Shown in pieces: positions 1 through 9,997 of a stretch of DNA of 64,000 nucleotides. A program made the position numbers and the translations under genes. The DNA lies in contig OY754333.1 in assembly GCA_963573305.1 (NCBI GenBank), positions 13,414,599 to 13,478,598 of the forward strand, in the 5' to 3' direction. The number at the start of each line of letters is the position of its first letter. Position 1 is the stretch's first letter. Below the pieces are notes generated by a model. The model searched no databases, was not told where the DNA came from, and worked only from the letters and a program-made list of their open reading frames with translations. The DNA is from Pyrrhosoma nymphula (Eukaryota > Arthropoda > Insecta > Odonata > Coenagrionidae).

Positions 1-597
1 GTTTAAATAGCTTGCGGCATATTCGAAATGTGGCCTAATTTTAGTTAGCATATATTCTTTGCTTTTCATTGGAGAAACTTCCTTCTATACGCTTGATAAA
101 TTCTTATGAATTTCAAGCATCACCGCAAGCGCATCGTATGTTTCCCCTGCGCTAGGTCTGAATTCAATGTGATTCCGTGTTATTTCGCATCATCTGACTC
201 ACTTTTTCCCCCCAACACTTTATAGATAAGGGGTTGTGTGATTTCTTTCGTAAGAAGTGTACATCAGAACATTCTTTAAGGTTAGTTTCAGTCACTACTC
301 AAAACACCTCAAGTTAACGCTGTTTATGTCCAATGAGTGAACTTTTAAGATAGTGCACTGACAGTGATTTCTCTGTAGATGAGAGGATCGTCTACAAGCA
401 ATCTAATGTTGCTACTTACTCTAGCGTTTTAGATAAGGTTGTTGACTTAGTTGACAGTGTTGACTTAGTTAGCGGCGTATGTTTTAGTGTAGGTTCTTAT
501 TTTAAATCAATCTGACGATATGGATGCATTACGGGAACAACGAAGCAAGGTGCTCTAATCCAATGCTATAGATTCGAAAATAATTTCACTGACGATA
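1..597. other. AT-rich flank, no gene seen
   Basis: I see no coding region, RNA gene or clear repeat here. The sequence is ordinary AT-rich intergenic DNA that ends at the TA dinucleotide (596-597) used as target by the element that follows. Confidence 0.6.
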
Positions 598-605
598 TAG
601 TAGAA

Positions 606-790
606 TCTCGATTTTACATAACCTGATTTTACGTAAAATTTGATTTTACGCAAGTAAACGAGCGGTCCCTGCCGACGCCTGTAGAATTCATATTGACACA
701 TTATTCGATTTTACGTAAATTCGATGTAACGATTTTACTTAAGGCTATTTTGGTCCCCAGAGGAGATATCAATTCGATTTTACGTAATGA
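606..790 (+). repeat. Subterminal GATTTTACGTAA-type repeats
   Basis: About six copies of a 12-base word of the form GATTTTACRTAA, with variants ending CATAA, CGCAA and CTTAA, are spread over the left 190 bases of the Tigger-like element. One or two matching copies lie at the right end near 4640-4700. Repeated subterminal words of this type usually serve as transposase binding sites; that role is inferred. Confidence 0.6.
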
Positions 791-3201
791 AACATCAGAA
801 CTTAAAGAAAATTCAACAAAATCCCATTCTTGCCCATCTGTAATGGAAATCTTCAATTTAATGCCGTACTACTGTGAAATTAACTGTAACGAGTCAATAC
901 ATTGCATTTTAATGGTACATACATATATTAATATTTTATTTACCCATCTTTCAGCACGAAAAGTAATGGGTTCAAGGTGTTTACTTGTTTACGCTATGAT
1001 GGTAACACCAGAATCCCGGAATGCTCACGAAAAAAGGTTTTATGACCTTGAGATAGCAACGTTGTCAGCTGTTCCGAGTGACGAGATGAATCTCGATTTG
1101 GGGTCGCCTGTAAGCACGCGTGTCTTGACACTTGCGCACGTTGCTGAGTGGAATAAAGTACGAACAATTTTTGTCCGTACCGTACAATGCCAACAACAGG
1201 AAATTGGGAAGATAGGTGGCATCGTAGTATTTTATAAAATATCACAATTGATGGCATCAGATAGCTAAAACTCGCTTAAATGCTTTGCAATAAATTTTTC
1301 GGGTATAAACATGTTCACTTCCCCATGTCTAGGTAGATAGGTCTTTTTTGGTTGCGTTGTCTGTACTTTTCCAATTTAGAGCTTTAGGCGGAATTAGATA
1401 ACGGTTTGGGTCAGCCAAAATTTTAAATATATAGAACAGAAGGACCAAGGAATATGAAAGGGATAGCAAACACAGTGTAATTAAAGACAAAGAAATACGA
1501 TTTTTAATAAATTATAGTTACAATTGATGAAATCGTAGATGCTACCTGCGCTGTTTTTAAGTACCCGATCGCGCCGGAGCCTTGCATTGAAAAATGCTTC
1601 CCTTGTCATTAGTACCGTGAGCATATCCTTGTATTCCTCCGTACGGAACTGACTCTTGGCAAGGAATCGCACAGATATACCTCCTCGATCACTGGGCAGA
1701 GGTGCGATAACGACCCTCTTCTCAGTACCATCCCCACTCACGGCTAACTATTCGTCTGCTCAGTGCATTTACTAAAAATATTTGCCTCCTACTATGAAAA
1801 TACAGGCCCAGCGGTTCATACCTAATGTTCCGTTCTGAATTTATTAACTTTAAACGGAACTCGATCGTTATTATTAACAATGTTCAGGTAAAATGAACTC
1901 TCGACAATTATGTTTATCATAGAGTTCCGTTTAAGTGTGGAAGTGCACAGGAATAAACTTAATAAATGTAAATCTGAGCTTATATTTTCCCAGCATGCTA
2001 CACATATTGTGATACTTATTGCTATCGTTATATATCCACCGACTATGTAAACAAATGCTTGACCAAAGACACTCAGTGAAGGCATCTACCATGCTTATTG
2101 TTAGACGAAAGATTGGAGATTAGAACTGCCCGCAGGCCACTGAAGGTTCCGGCGAAGGGTGGGGTGGGGAAAAGATAAAGATTTCATTTTTATGGTCGAT
2201 CCCTCAGTTGGGTCTAAACAATTGACGTATCTAAACAGGTTTTCCACAAAAGACCCCCCTAACCCAAGAAGAGGTCTTCGTCTCTTCTTCCTGGGAAAGA
2301 CGAAATGCATCTGCGCGTGACTCATTCAGCGAGAAAGAGAAGGGAGTAACCCGAGAAGATCACTCCGCCTTATCTGTAATTATCTACCCCCGCCCAGCTT
2401 CGCTTCGACCCAGGTGGCCTCCACTAGTGGGGTTGGGCCACCTTTTGGGAGCTTCCACACTTTTTTTGCTTGCTTGCATCTCGCTTAGCCGTGTTGAAAT
2501 GCCTTTCGTTCTCTTGCGTGAAAAATTCTACGCCGGTTATTAATGACATTCTTATGCCTCAATTGAAAAATCTACGTGTGAGCACGGTTAAGTTCGCTGC
2601 GAACGGGCGGAAAACGGAAATTTTACCGTTCATAATGTCGCTTTGATTTATTAGTTATGCCTTTGTAGAATTCTCACAGACGAAATTTAATATGAGAATA
2701 TTGAATCTTCCTCATCGAAACGGATGAACTGACAGCTTTCTAACTAGTGCAGAAAGGTGTTAAATTGCTACGACATTTCTATGCATTGGTGCGACGCGTA
2801 GCGATTTTACAGATAGATTTCAGTGGGCGCAAGCAACACTTTTCAGCGACGATAACATAGGTGCTGGATCATCAAATGCGACATTGTCATTCCGACTAGC
2901 CCGGGCAGGGAGTTTCGCCAGATCATAACAAAGCGCTGATAACATTTTGTCGATTCAGAGTCAAGTGATTGCCCTGCCGATGGCACGTGGTAATATTTAA
3001 ATGCTGCTGCCTGAGGTGAAGGAGGACACATTTCGCCCACAGTTCCTCCATATACAGTGGTGTGCGACAGTCAAGGCTACATCATCAAGGGGTCATTCTC
3101 ACTAAGAGGCGAAAGAGTACAAAAAGGAGAAATTTTCTTCATTATATATTTGCATTCTATTCTCCTGATTAGTATAAAATAAAAAAGATTCATGAATCTA
3201 G

Positions 3202-4144
3202 CAACACCAAACAACGGAGAAGGGTGATTTCCCTATCATAAAAACTCAAGATGATCGCATAATTGACAAGAAAGAGAAGAACATGTCGGAAGTGGCAGAC
3301 CTCTTCGATGTACCAGTCTCAACTCTGTCCAGCATTCTGAGAGGAAGGAAGGATCTGGAAGCAGCGGTACGTTCAGGGAAACATTTACATAGAAAAACCC
3401 TCAAGGGAGCCAAGTTTGAAGAACTTGAGAAAGCATTGTGCGAGTTCTTTTTTACATGTCGGGAAGCCCTTTAAATGGGCCATCCTGTAGCAGAAAGCAG
3501 AAGAAATTGCGTTGAGGATGCGTTACATGCTATAAGGGCCTTGGATATTGCTTGGAAATCTGTCGCTACTGAAACTATAGTTAAGTGGTGGCGTGCTGCG
3601 GGCTTTCCTCCATCCGATACTGGTTCAATGAATGTGCAGGTATGTGTACTATTTTATCAATAATATCAATTGAGAATCACTGACTGTGGTAAGTGTTAAC
3701 AAAAGATAGTGAAAAATATTTTCACAGGAAGTCGCTGAAGCCACTGCATCTCAAAGACTGGGCTTAGCCAGTGATTTTGCTGAGTATTATAATCGTTTGG
3801 GAGCACCACAGACTTCAAGTATAGAAGAGTACATAGAACTTGATGATGACACCCTGACAAGTTCTGGACAAACAAATGAAGGAGATACTCAGGAGCCAGG
3901 AGCCAGTAGTCATGAAGTTTCGGATGACGATTAAGAAGATGAAAGTAATGAGGTCATCCCAGAACCAAAAAAAGAAGACATCCTCCAGGCATCAAATACA
4001 TCTTTGCATCATTTCGGATTACTTCACGAAGTTGATGATGATTTTAAAGATAATTTAAGAAAAATTGAAAAAGTAATCCACTCAAAAATGGAACGGTTAA
4101 AAGTGCAAAAAAGATCACAAAATGTTATAAAGACAATTTTATAA
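3202..4144 (+). pseudogene. Tigger/JRK-type transposase relic, catalytic domain deleted, intron visible
   Basis: The frame reads from 3202. At 3283-3400 it gives a CENP-B/pipsqueak-like helix-turn-helix (MSEVADLFDVPVSTLSSIL). The start of a second DNA-binding domain follows (FEELEKALCEFF) and then a TAA (3472-3474). The frame resumes directly as AWKSVATETIVKWWRAAGFP, which belongs near the end of the DDE domain in this family. So most of the second HTH and nearly all of the DDE core are missing, an internal deletion. A phase-0 GT-AG intron of 88 bases (3640-3727, CAG|gtatgt ... ttttcacag|GAA) leads to an acidic second exon. That exon has an in-frame TAA at 3932-3934 and an open tail with a basic helix ending at 4142-4144. 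A full transposase is about 500 residues, so this cannot transpose. Family call secure, exact ends approximate. Confidence 0.75.
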
Positions 4145-4707
4145 ATGAAATTTTACTTTCAGATGGGTTTTTCTTCATTTTGATTTTGCACAGGCAGTTT
4201 ATTTGTTTGCTATGCAATGCTAAGTAACTTTTATTGAGCGGTGTACTTTTCTATTTTATTATTTTGGATAACCTATTTAAACCGCCTTTTTTCAAATTTT
4301 ATCTATCAGTTCAATTCATACTCTCCATAGTCATGATTTTCTAAATTATGTACACACTTGATTTAGCCACATGTTTAAATGCTATATCTATACTTTGCCT
4401 GAGCAGCCAAAAAGCTAAGATTATGTTCTGAAATTCTATTGTACGTTTTGATTTAAAATATAATTATCTCTCTACCACAATTAAAATAGTTTTATTTTCT
4501 ACAGTGTAATATGTATGTAGTAAAAAAATACTTTATACAAAAAATACTCTTTGCATTGAAAATAGTTTCAACATCGTCATGTTCTCATACATTGTGAAAT
4601 CTTAGCATATTTTTCAAAATCCGCTAATATCATGATTTTGCATAATTTGATTTTACATAACACCCCATTTTTGTGTCCCAAGGAGTTACGTAAAATCAAG
4701 ACTACTG

Positions 4708-5559
4708 TAAATAGAAAAAAGCCAAACAAAAATTATATAAAAAAAAACGAAATAAAACGTTGAGTATTCTCTCACTCAACTAAAAAATGAATAAAAAAAA
4801 GAGAAAAATATATAATTAAATAAAAAACAAAAAAAAAATCAACAAAATAATATAAAAAATGAACAAAAAAAGATTAAAAACTGAAAAATCTCATGTTATG
4901 CCATGCGCAATCATCTAACTATAATTTCTTTGCTCTCATCCAGCCCATTATATTAATTTTAGTTTAGTTCTTAGTATTGTGAGGGTCATATTTTTTGTAT
5001 TTGTTTTTAGACTTAAGTTTCTCACTTCTCACAAACAACATGCTACACAACCCTATGTTTATTCCCCCGCCAATGGTATTCTCATTGATAAAACGACTGG
5101 TAGAGGTGAACTCTGTTCACCGGTACAGCTCTGCTGGAGCGCCTTCGGCGCTGCGATTAAACCTTACGGCAGATGCGAGAATAAACTTGCCGCTGTGCAT
5201 TCGTGACGTGAGGATACAGACCCAAGGCTTTTAGCGGTGATTTCGGGTGTTAACGAACATGTTCGCGCATTTCATTTCCTGACTCCAATGTGCCTGCTAC
5301 CAAACGAATGTTCTTCTAAAAATATGTTCATTTTTGCCAAAAAACATACTTTGCATATTTATTGTTATTTGCAAAGAAAACATATGGAATGTAGAAAACG
5401 CATCCCATCGGAAAGGTTTAGCTGCTTTGTCCTTGAAGGAACAGGCGAGATGGATGCGGAAATGATATAAATATTTGACGTGATCAGAACACGTGGCGCG
5501 GCATGATTACATATTAATTAGATAATTGACGAGGAGCGCGCTGCAAATGACGCACGGTA
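4708..5559. other. A-rich low-complexity and intergenic DNA
   Basis: About 4720-4880 is a run of A-rich simple sequence with short AAAAAAC/AAATAA words. The rest, to 5559, has short chance open frames without recognisable domains. Nothing else is supported. Confidence 0.5.
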
Positions 5560-5975
5560 TGAATGGGCACCGCTCGTCTTGCAACGATCCCCCTTCCCTC
5601 TCTGTTTCTCTCCCTGTCGCCATTCACGTCTCCTCCCACAACTCCACCTTTAATAATGCTTGTAAAGTTGGTTTAATTGCTTCCCGTCCCACTTCTTCCT
5701 CTCCCCTTCAGCTCAAAGATCTTGAATAATCTTGTATTTTGATCCACCAGGCCTTCTGGACTCATTAAATCGCACTAGTTACTCCCTCCCCTTCATCTCC
5801 TCTCTCCCTGCTTCCTCCACTCTCCACTTTTTTTGCTCCCCTTTATTCCTCTCTCCCCTCAGCTCGCCCTCACCCCGCTCTTCCTCTTTCCCCTCCTTCC
5901 CCTATTACACCTTCGTCTCCCCTTTTTGCCCTCCAATACCTCAGTCTCTATCCCTTTCCTCATTCCTACTCTCTA
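5560..5975. repeat. Pyrimidine-rich (CT) tract
   Basis: The plus strand is strongly C+T rich with many CTCC, TCCC and CTTCC words over roughly 400 bases. The open frames across it are serine/proline/leucine rich and look like composition artefacts. Similar skewed blocks occur at 16.8-17.5, 25.2-25.4 and 52.6-53.0 kb. Confidence 0.55.
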
Positions 5976-5978
5976 CCC

Positions 5979-6108
5979 TGAGAAAGGTGGATGCCAATAC
6001 CACTGAAATATTGGAAATTATTATATTAATTTGTAAGTGTCTTCCGCTTGTTTCTACATTTTTATCGGCCACCCCCTTATTTTTATCGGCACATTATATA
6101 TATATTGT
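5979..6108 (+). mobile_element. Degenerate PLE terminus with hammerhead-like relic
   Basis: The string CTGAGAAAGG is followed by a GGTGG...CCAC hairpin, then TGAAAT and, 30 bases on, GTAAGTGTC. This order is the same as in the hammerhead-like PLE ends elsewhere in the window (CTGAnGA, short stem, GAAAC, GTAAGTC). A short TATATATATA run follows at about 6096-6107, again as in the other copies. The core here has drifted and would not be active. Low confidence as a single locus; it gains weight from the pattern. Confidence 0.35.
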
Positions 6109-7515
6109 GACATACCGGTCGTATGTCCATTATTATTTTATGTTCACCCTTACGTTTCGCGCGAGTTTGTTGGAGAGACGGCTCATGTCATGTTTTTGAA
6201 TTACCGCTATTGTATTTTGAGGTGCATATGTTTGTGTTTGGTGTGAGAAAAAGGTGGCGTTGATAGTCGACTGTAAACCACATAAATACCTTGAACGAGG
6301 TATTTGTCGAGGCATTTTGTCATGGTGAAGGGCATTGAGTGGAGAACCTGCTGGAGGGCATTGGCGCAAGGCAAGGTGTTGGAGAGAAGAGGGTGACTGG
6401 CCTTCGTTCGGGAGTGCAACGCTGCGTGAGCTGGAGAGCGCGATCGTGAGCAAGCAGTCCGGCAAAACGTTGAGGAAGCCGTGCTGAGGAATCTGTCGAA
6501 TTACCCATTGGAAACGAGTATCCATGCCGGGTGTTGACCTACAGCACGACTCATCCGTGGAAGCGACATCGTGCCGCTGCAGATACGCTGCTTATCCAAA
6601 GATTAAGTATCACGGGCACGTTCCCACTCCCTTCCTCAATTCCGTAGAGATTGAGTGTTGCCTACATTCACTTCTTCCACCCGCTAGTTCCGTCCAATTG
6701 TCTCCATCGAAAGGTGTAGTTATGTTTTGATTCATAGTTGATTATGAAAAATCGTCACCTGGTGTCGAGCAGGGCGATGTGCGTCAAGTTCTCAATGCTA
6801 AATTCACCGGTCAAATCTGTCCCAAGGGAATAAAACTACCCTTGGTGTAGAAAGTTTTCTCATTTCTCATTTTTCGCGGAGCATAGACTCCGTGTGGTAT
6901 AACATATCTCCCGTCAATAATCTACCGTAAGACTGTATTTTAAAGACGTGGAGCCTGTAAATTTTGTAAAAAGAGGGTTAATTTGACATTGTTTCACCAT
7001 TAATTTGTCATTGTTTCACCATTTGGTCGGAAGGTTGTCCTCCCGTGTTTGCTTTGATTACTCATTCATGTTTCATAATTCATCAGTCCATTCATCCGTC
7101 ATTAGTTAGTAAGAGGGTAATTTTTATTGATTTTGTGTGTGTGTCAACTGCTATTTTTCTAGTTGTTAAATAAATGCTTTTGTTATCCAATCGAACTTCG
7201 AGTCGTCTCTCAACGCATGACCTTAATGATTCTTATTTTTTTGTTCTGTTTTGAAACCATCGCCGCGAAGGCAGATATTCCGAAAGGCCCCCCTCTCCTT
7301 CGAGGATACGATCTCACTTGTCTACTCGCTAAGTAGCTTGGCCGCGGTTTTGTGAGGTCATTCTTGGTCATTCCGTGGGTGGAGTGCGTCATTTCCCTCT
7401 CACCTCGGCGTTGCGCCAGGAAGGAAGCGGGGAGGGAAGTGGGGGGTTAGATCCCGGCCGTAAGTGCTGAAGCGGCTCATACGAGACGTACGTAAGGCGG
7501 TCTCACAGTGTACCG

Positions 7516-7519
<4 letters not shown>
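6109..7519. other. No gene recognised; small tandem duplication inside
   Basis: There is no recognisable coding sequence. 6978-7021 holds two copies of a 22-base unit (TTAATTTGWCATTGTTTCACCA). Around 7160-7200 an AATAAA-type signal lies in TTAAATAAATGC. The 7240-7500 part is more GC-rich with several CG dinucleotides. Confidence 0.45.

Positions 7520-7553
<34 letters not shown>
7520..7553. repeat. TA microsatellite
   Basis: Uninterrupted AT/TA dinucleotides, about 17 units, directly abutting the left end of the PLE fragment that follows. Confidence 0.95.
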
Positions 7554-7555
<2 letters not shown>

Positions 7556-7590
7556 CCATGACGACACCGGTATCCACTGCTTAGGGTAGC

Positions 7591-7615
7591 TTTCGGGCTA
7601 AGGGCCCTTCTTCAG
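7591..7615 (-). ncRNA. Hammerhead-ribozyme-like core
   Basis: On the minus strand: CTGAAGA, then a stem (GGGC paired with GCCC around CCTTA), then GAAA. This matches the conserved CUGANGA / stem II / GAA layout of a hammerhead. A three-pair stem III (GCT/AGC) follows. I could not assign a clean cleavage triplet, so activity is doubtful. Confidence 0.5.
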
Positions 7616-7663
7616 CTGGATGAGATCACTATAATCTTTGCGACTACCTTTCATCCAGGTGTT

Positions 7664-8209
7664 GATGCTTCACTGAAAAGCCTTCTGAAATCAGCAAACT
7701 CCATTCTATCCTCTTACCCCTTAACTTCCTCCCTTATTCAAAGACCTCCCGTGCTCTCCGTCCGTCGCCCTCCCAATCTACAAAATAGTCTCTGGATCCG
7801 TGAGATTCGTCATACTTCACTTGCAAGTAGTGTTACCAATCTCTCTCCTATTGGTTCCCACCCTTGCAACAAGCCCCGTTGCCTCTACACTACTCCGGTG
7901 ACGAATGTCACATATTTAATACTTACTCGGGGAACCTGCTCCTCGAGTAATGTAATATATCTTATAATCTGCAAGCACTCCCAGGCCTTCTACGTTGGCC
8001 TCACCAGCACTCCTTTAAATATGCGGATAAATATTCACAGGAGCAGCGTGATGCAGCAGTTGCAGTTACCTGTAGCCGAGCACGCCAACTCACATAACCT
8101 CTCCTTCAACAACTGCTTTCATATAAAAATAATTCGCGCCCTCCCACCTGACACACCAATAATAGAGCTCCGCCACTGGGAGCTGTCTTATATTTCCATA
8201 TTAAAGTGA
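7664..8209 (+). pseudogene. PLE protein C-terminal fragment with GIY-YIG endonuclease
   Basis: The open frame runs from about 7664 to the stop at 8209. It starts in the linker region (SILSSYPLTSSLIQRPPVLS), passes a Cys-containing PCNKPRC motif equivalent to the CGRPRC motif of the 40-47 kb copies, and ends in a GIY-YIG-type domain (NVIYLIICKHSQAFYVGLTS). That domain nicks target DNA in Penelope-like elements. The reverse transcriptase is absent, so the copy is 5'-truncated and cannot move. The second cysteine expected in the CxxC pair inside the domain is replaced, a further sign of decay. Identification rests on direct resemblance to the complete PLE in this window. Confidence 0.7.
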
Positions 8210-8376
8210 ACCTGCCCTCCCGGACTCAGTCTTCGCTAGCTCCTTCCCCTTCCACTCCACCCCCACCTGCACTTCCTTACAACTAATCCCCTTTCCCCAA
8301 CAACCAACCCCGTACCAAGACATACCCTAAACTCTCAACTCCAGTGTGACACTCCTTAGTAGTGAATCTCCTCCAG

Positions 8377-8402
8377 CTGAAGAAGGGTCCTTAGCCAGAA
8401 AT
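8377..8402 (+). ncRNA. Hammerhead-ribozyme-like core, decayed
   Basis: CTGAAGA, AGGGTCCTTAGCCA, GAAAT: the counterpart, on the opposite strand, of the core at 7591-7615 at the other end of the PLE fragment. Stem II pairs less well here than in its partner (GGGT against GCCA), suggesting decay. Confidence 0.4.
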
Positions 8403-8639
8403 CTAGCCTAAGCAGTGGACACCTGTGTCGCCATGGATCATCTACCAGTGAATGTCCACTGATTTACTTTCCTATCCTTCCCCAACCTCAACGCCTTGTT
8501 GCTAGCTTATACTTTTATATTTATTTTCTTTTCTTTTTATTTATATCTATGTATACATAAACATGCATATACATATAGAGAGAGAAAGGTTTTGCTGGAA
8601 CGCCCGTGGAGCGAGAGTTCCCCCTTAACTAAAAGCACT

Positions 8640-9130
8640 TTTTGGAGGGGTGCCCGAGGGGGAGGCCGAAAAGGGAACGTTATCGGCATTCAAGGGTAAA
8701 AGGGATTGCAGCGCACTAGCAACGAATTAATAATGGGGGTGTCTGGGGTTCATGCCAAGGAAGGATGGGATTGGTCTTGTGAGGGTGGTGGGTGGACGTG
8801 GAGGTTAGAGGGGGGTTATTACTACGGGGAAGGGCGTGGGGGAGGGAGAGGTTGGAATAGGGTGGCGTTTGGTTATGGGGTGGGGGGTAGGTTGGGGGAT
8901 GAAACGGCCGGAAGTGTGGTCCTGAAGTGCGAATGGGATTGGGCATCAGGTCCAGGGGATATGGGTGGAGAGGAGGGTTGGGTGGGAAAAGCTAAGGGTG
9001 GGAAAGGGATTAGATCCGTGAGTTAGGGTGTGGAAGAAGTTCATACCGAATCCTATGATAGGGGTCTGTCTGTAGAGTTGATTGGAGTTAGATGGCAAGG
9101 GATGAGAGAAAGTCTGGAGGCTGTGAATAT
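8640..9130. repeat. G-rich strand-skewed block with G-quadruplex motif
   Basis: The plus strand is dominated by GGG, GGGT and GGA words. At 8826-8846 four G-runs of three or more are separated by loops of one to three bases, a textbook quadruplex motif. Gly/Trp-rich and Pro/His-rich open frames across the block are composition artefacts. It could be the C-rich 3' untranslated part of an inverted PLE copy, since such C-rich tails follow both PLE families here; that is a guess. Confidence 0.5.
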
Positions 9131-9140
9131 GTGAGAATGA

Positions 9141-9332
9141 GTTCGACATTTTTCGGGTGACGTTCGCGTATGAGGCTTTATGTTCACAACAGTTTCGCCA
9201 GCTAACCTGCTGGCGCCCTCAGGTTCCTTCAACTGAGGACGCCAGCAGGACAGCTTGTGAACCTATAGAACCTAACCTAAATAGTTGTGAACCTAAATAA
9301 CATACGCGGACGTCACCCGAAAAATGTTGAAC
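9141..9332. mobile_element. Foldback MITE-like element
   Basis: The arms GTTCGACATTTTTCGGGTGA... and ...TCACCCGAAAAATGTTGAAC are inverted copies about 50 bases long (9141-9192 and about 9280-9332). The centre holds a second hairpin in which CCTGCTGGCG pairs with CGCCAGCAGG, with a CCTCAG/CTGAGG stem inside it. No coding capacity. A non-autonomous DNA element is the simplest reading. Confidence 0.7.
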
Positions 9333-9922
9333 AAATCTAATCAACGCCGCGGAAACCTGCGAACGTGAATATGTAAAAACTGGCTTTCGTTTCAGAATGA
9401 AGAGCTGAGGTTTAATCGATGATGGGGATGGGAAAATTACACATGGAATGTCATCATGTCTAGAAAATGCAGCAATCTCAACAATCGAATTCAACAATGA
9501 AATCAAATGCCGTCCAACGCATCGTTTTTGAAGTGGAACACTTTTTATAAATGGGAGATAGTCTCGCGAAAGGTTAGCGTCATACGACACCCGAATCCCG
9601 GACAGATAGAAAAGATAGAGAGAGCGGTTGAGGAGACGAGAGAGCCCAGCTTGTATGTGCTTGTGCTTGCTGTACCTAAGTTCGCATATATATAGATACT
9701 TATACTTATGGCCAAATGAGGAGACGAGCTACGCACTCACTTATCTGAATGTTGGTCTGGTCCGATTTGATGTATCGTATATACAAACGCTTAAAAATAT
9801 TCACAACACTATCATTTCAGGGTTTTAGTGTAATTACATACATATTACTTGCATGAATATTTCTATTCTATGTGTATTTCATGTAATTATTGTCAATTTA
9901 TGGATATAATTTTCATATTTTA

Positions 9923-9997
9923 TTATTATTTATTTATATATTAACACAAATTATTGTTTATTTACATATTAACACAAATTATTATTTATGTTTATTT
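9923..9997. repeat. 28-bp tandem repeat, about 2.7 copies
   Basis: Units start at 9923, 9951 and 9979, each TTATTRTTTATTTAYATATT followed by AACACAAA; the last is partial. Confidence 0.75.

Larger units (their letters stand above)
598..4707 (+). mobile_element. Tigger/pogo-like DNA transposon, decayed
   Basis: The left end (598) begins TAGTAGAATCTCGATTTTAC and the right end, read on the other strand from 4707, begins CAGTAGTCTTGATTTTACGT, giving imperfect terminal inverted repeats. TA lies on both sides (596-597 and 4708-4709), the target duplication expected for pogo/Tigger elements. The ends carry the GATTTTACGTAA words and nearby GGTCCCC/TGTCCC words that I know from Tigger termini. The only recognisable coding matter is a transposase relic at 3202-4144. 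The interior between about 1.28 and 3.2 kb shows nothing I recognise and may include later insertions. Class assignment is fairly secure; the exact subfamily is not. Confidence 0.75.
7554..8450 (+). mobile_element. Penelope-like element 3' fragment with inverted hammerhead-bearing ends
   Basis: The unit holds the C-terminal coding part of a PLE (7664-8209), a C-rich 3' untranslated stretch, and a terminal segment at about 8371-8450. An inverted copy of that terminal segment lies at 7555-7615: the words AGCAGTGGA...CC...GTGTCG...CATGGAT occur in both, on opposite strands. Inverted or direct partial copies of the terminus (pLTRs) are a hallmark of Penelope-like elements. The coding and terminal sequences differ from those of the 40-47 kb pair, so this is a second, older family. 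Confidence 0.7.

Noticed and set aside
693..1268. 191-codon open frame near the left end of the Tigger-like element
   Set aside because: Non-ATG start in the subterminal repeats, no domain, and a competing frame on the other strand.
8706..9026. 106-codon Gly/Trp-rich frame
   Set aside because: Explained by the G-rich skew of the block.
9266..9282. Telomere-like CCTAACCTAA
   Set aside because: Only two units; too short to be a telomeric array.
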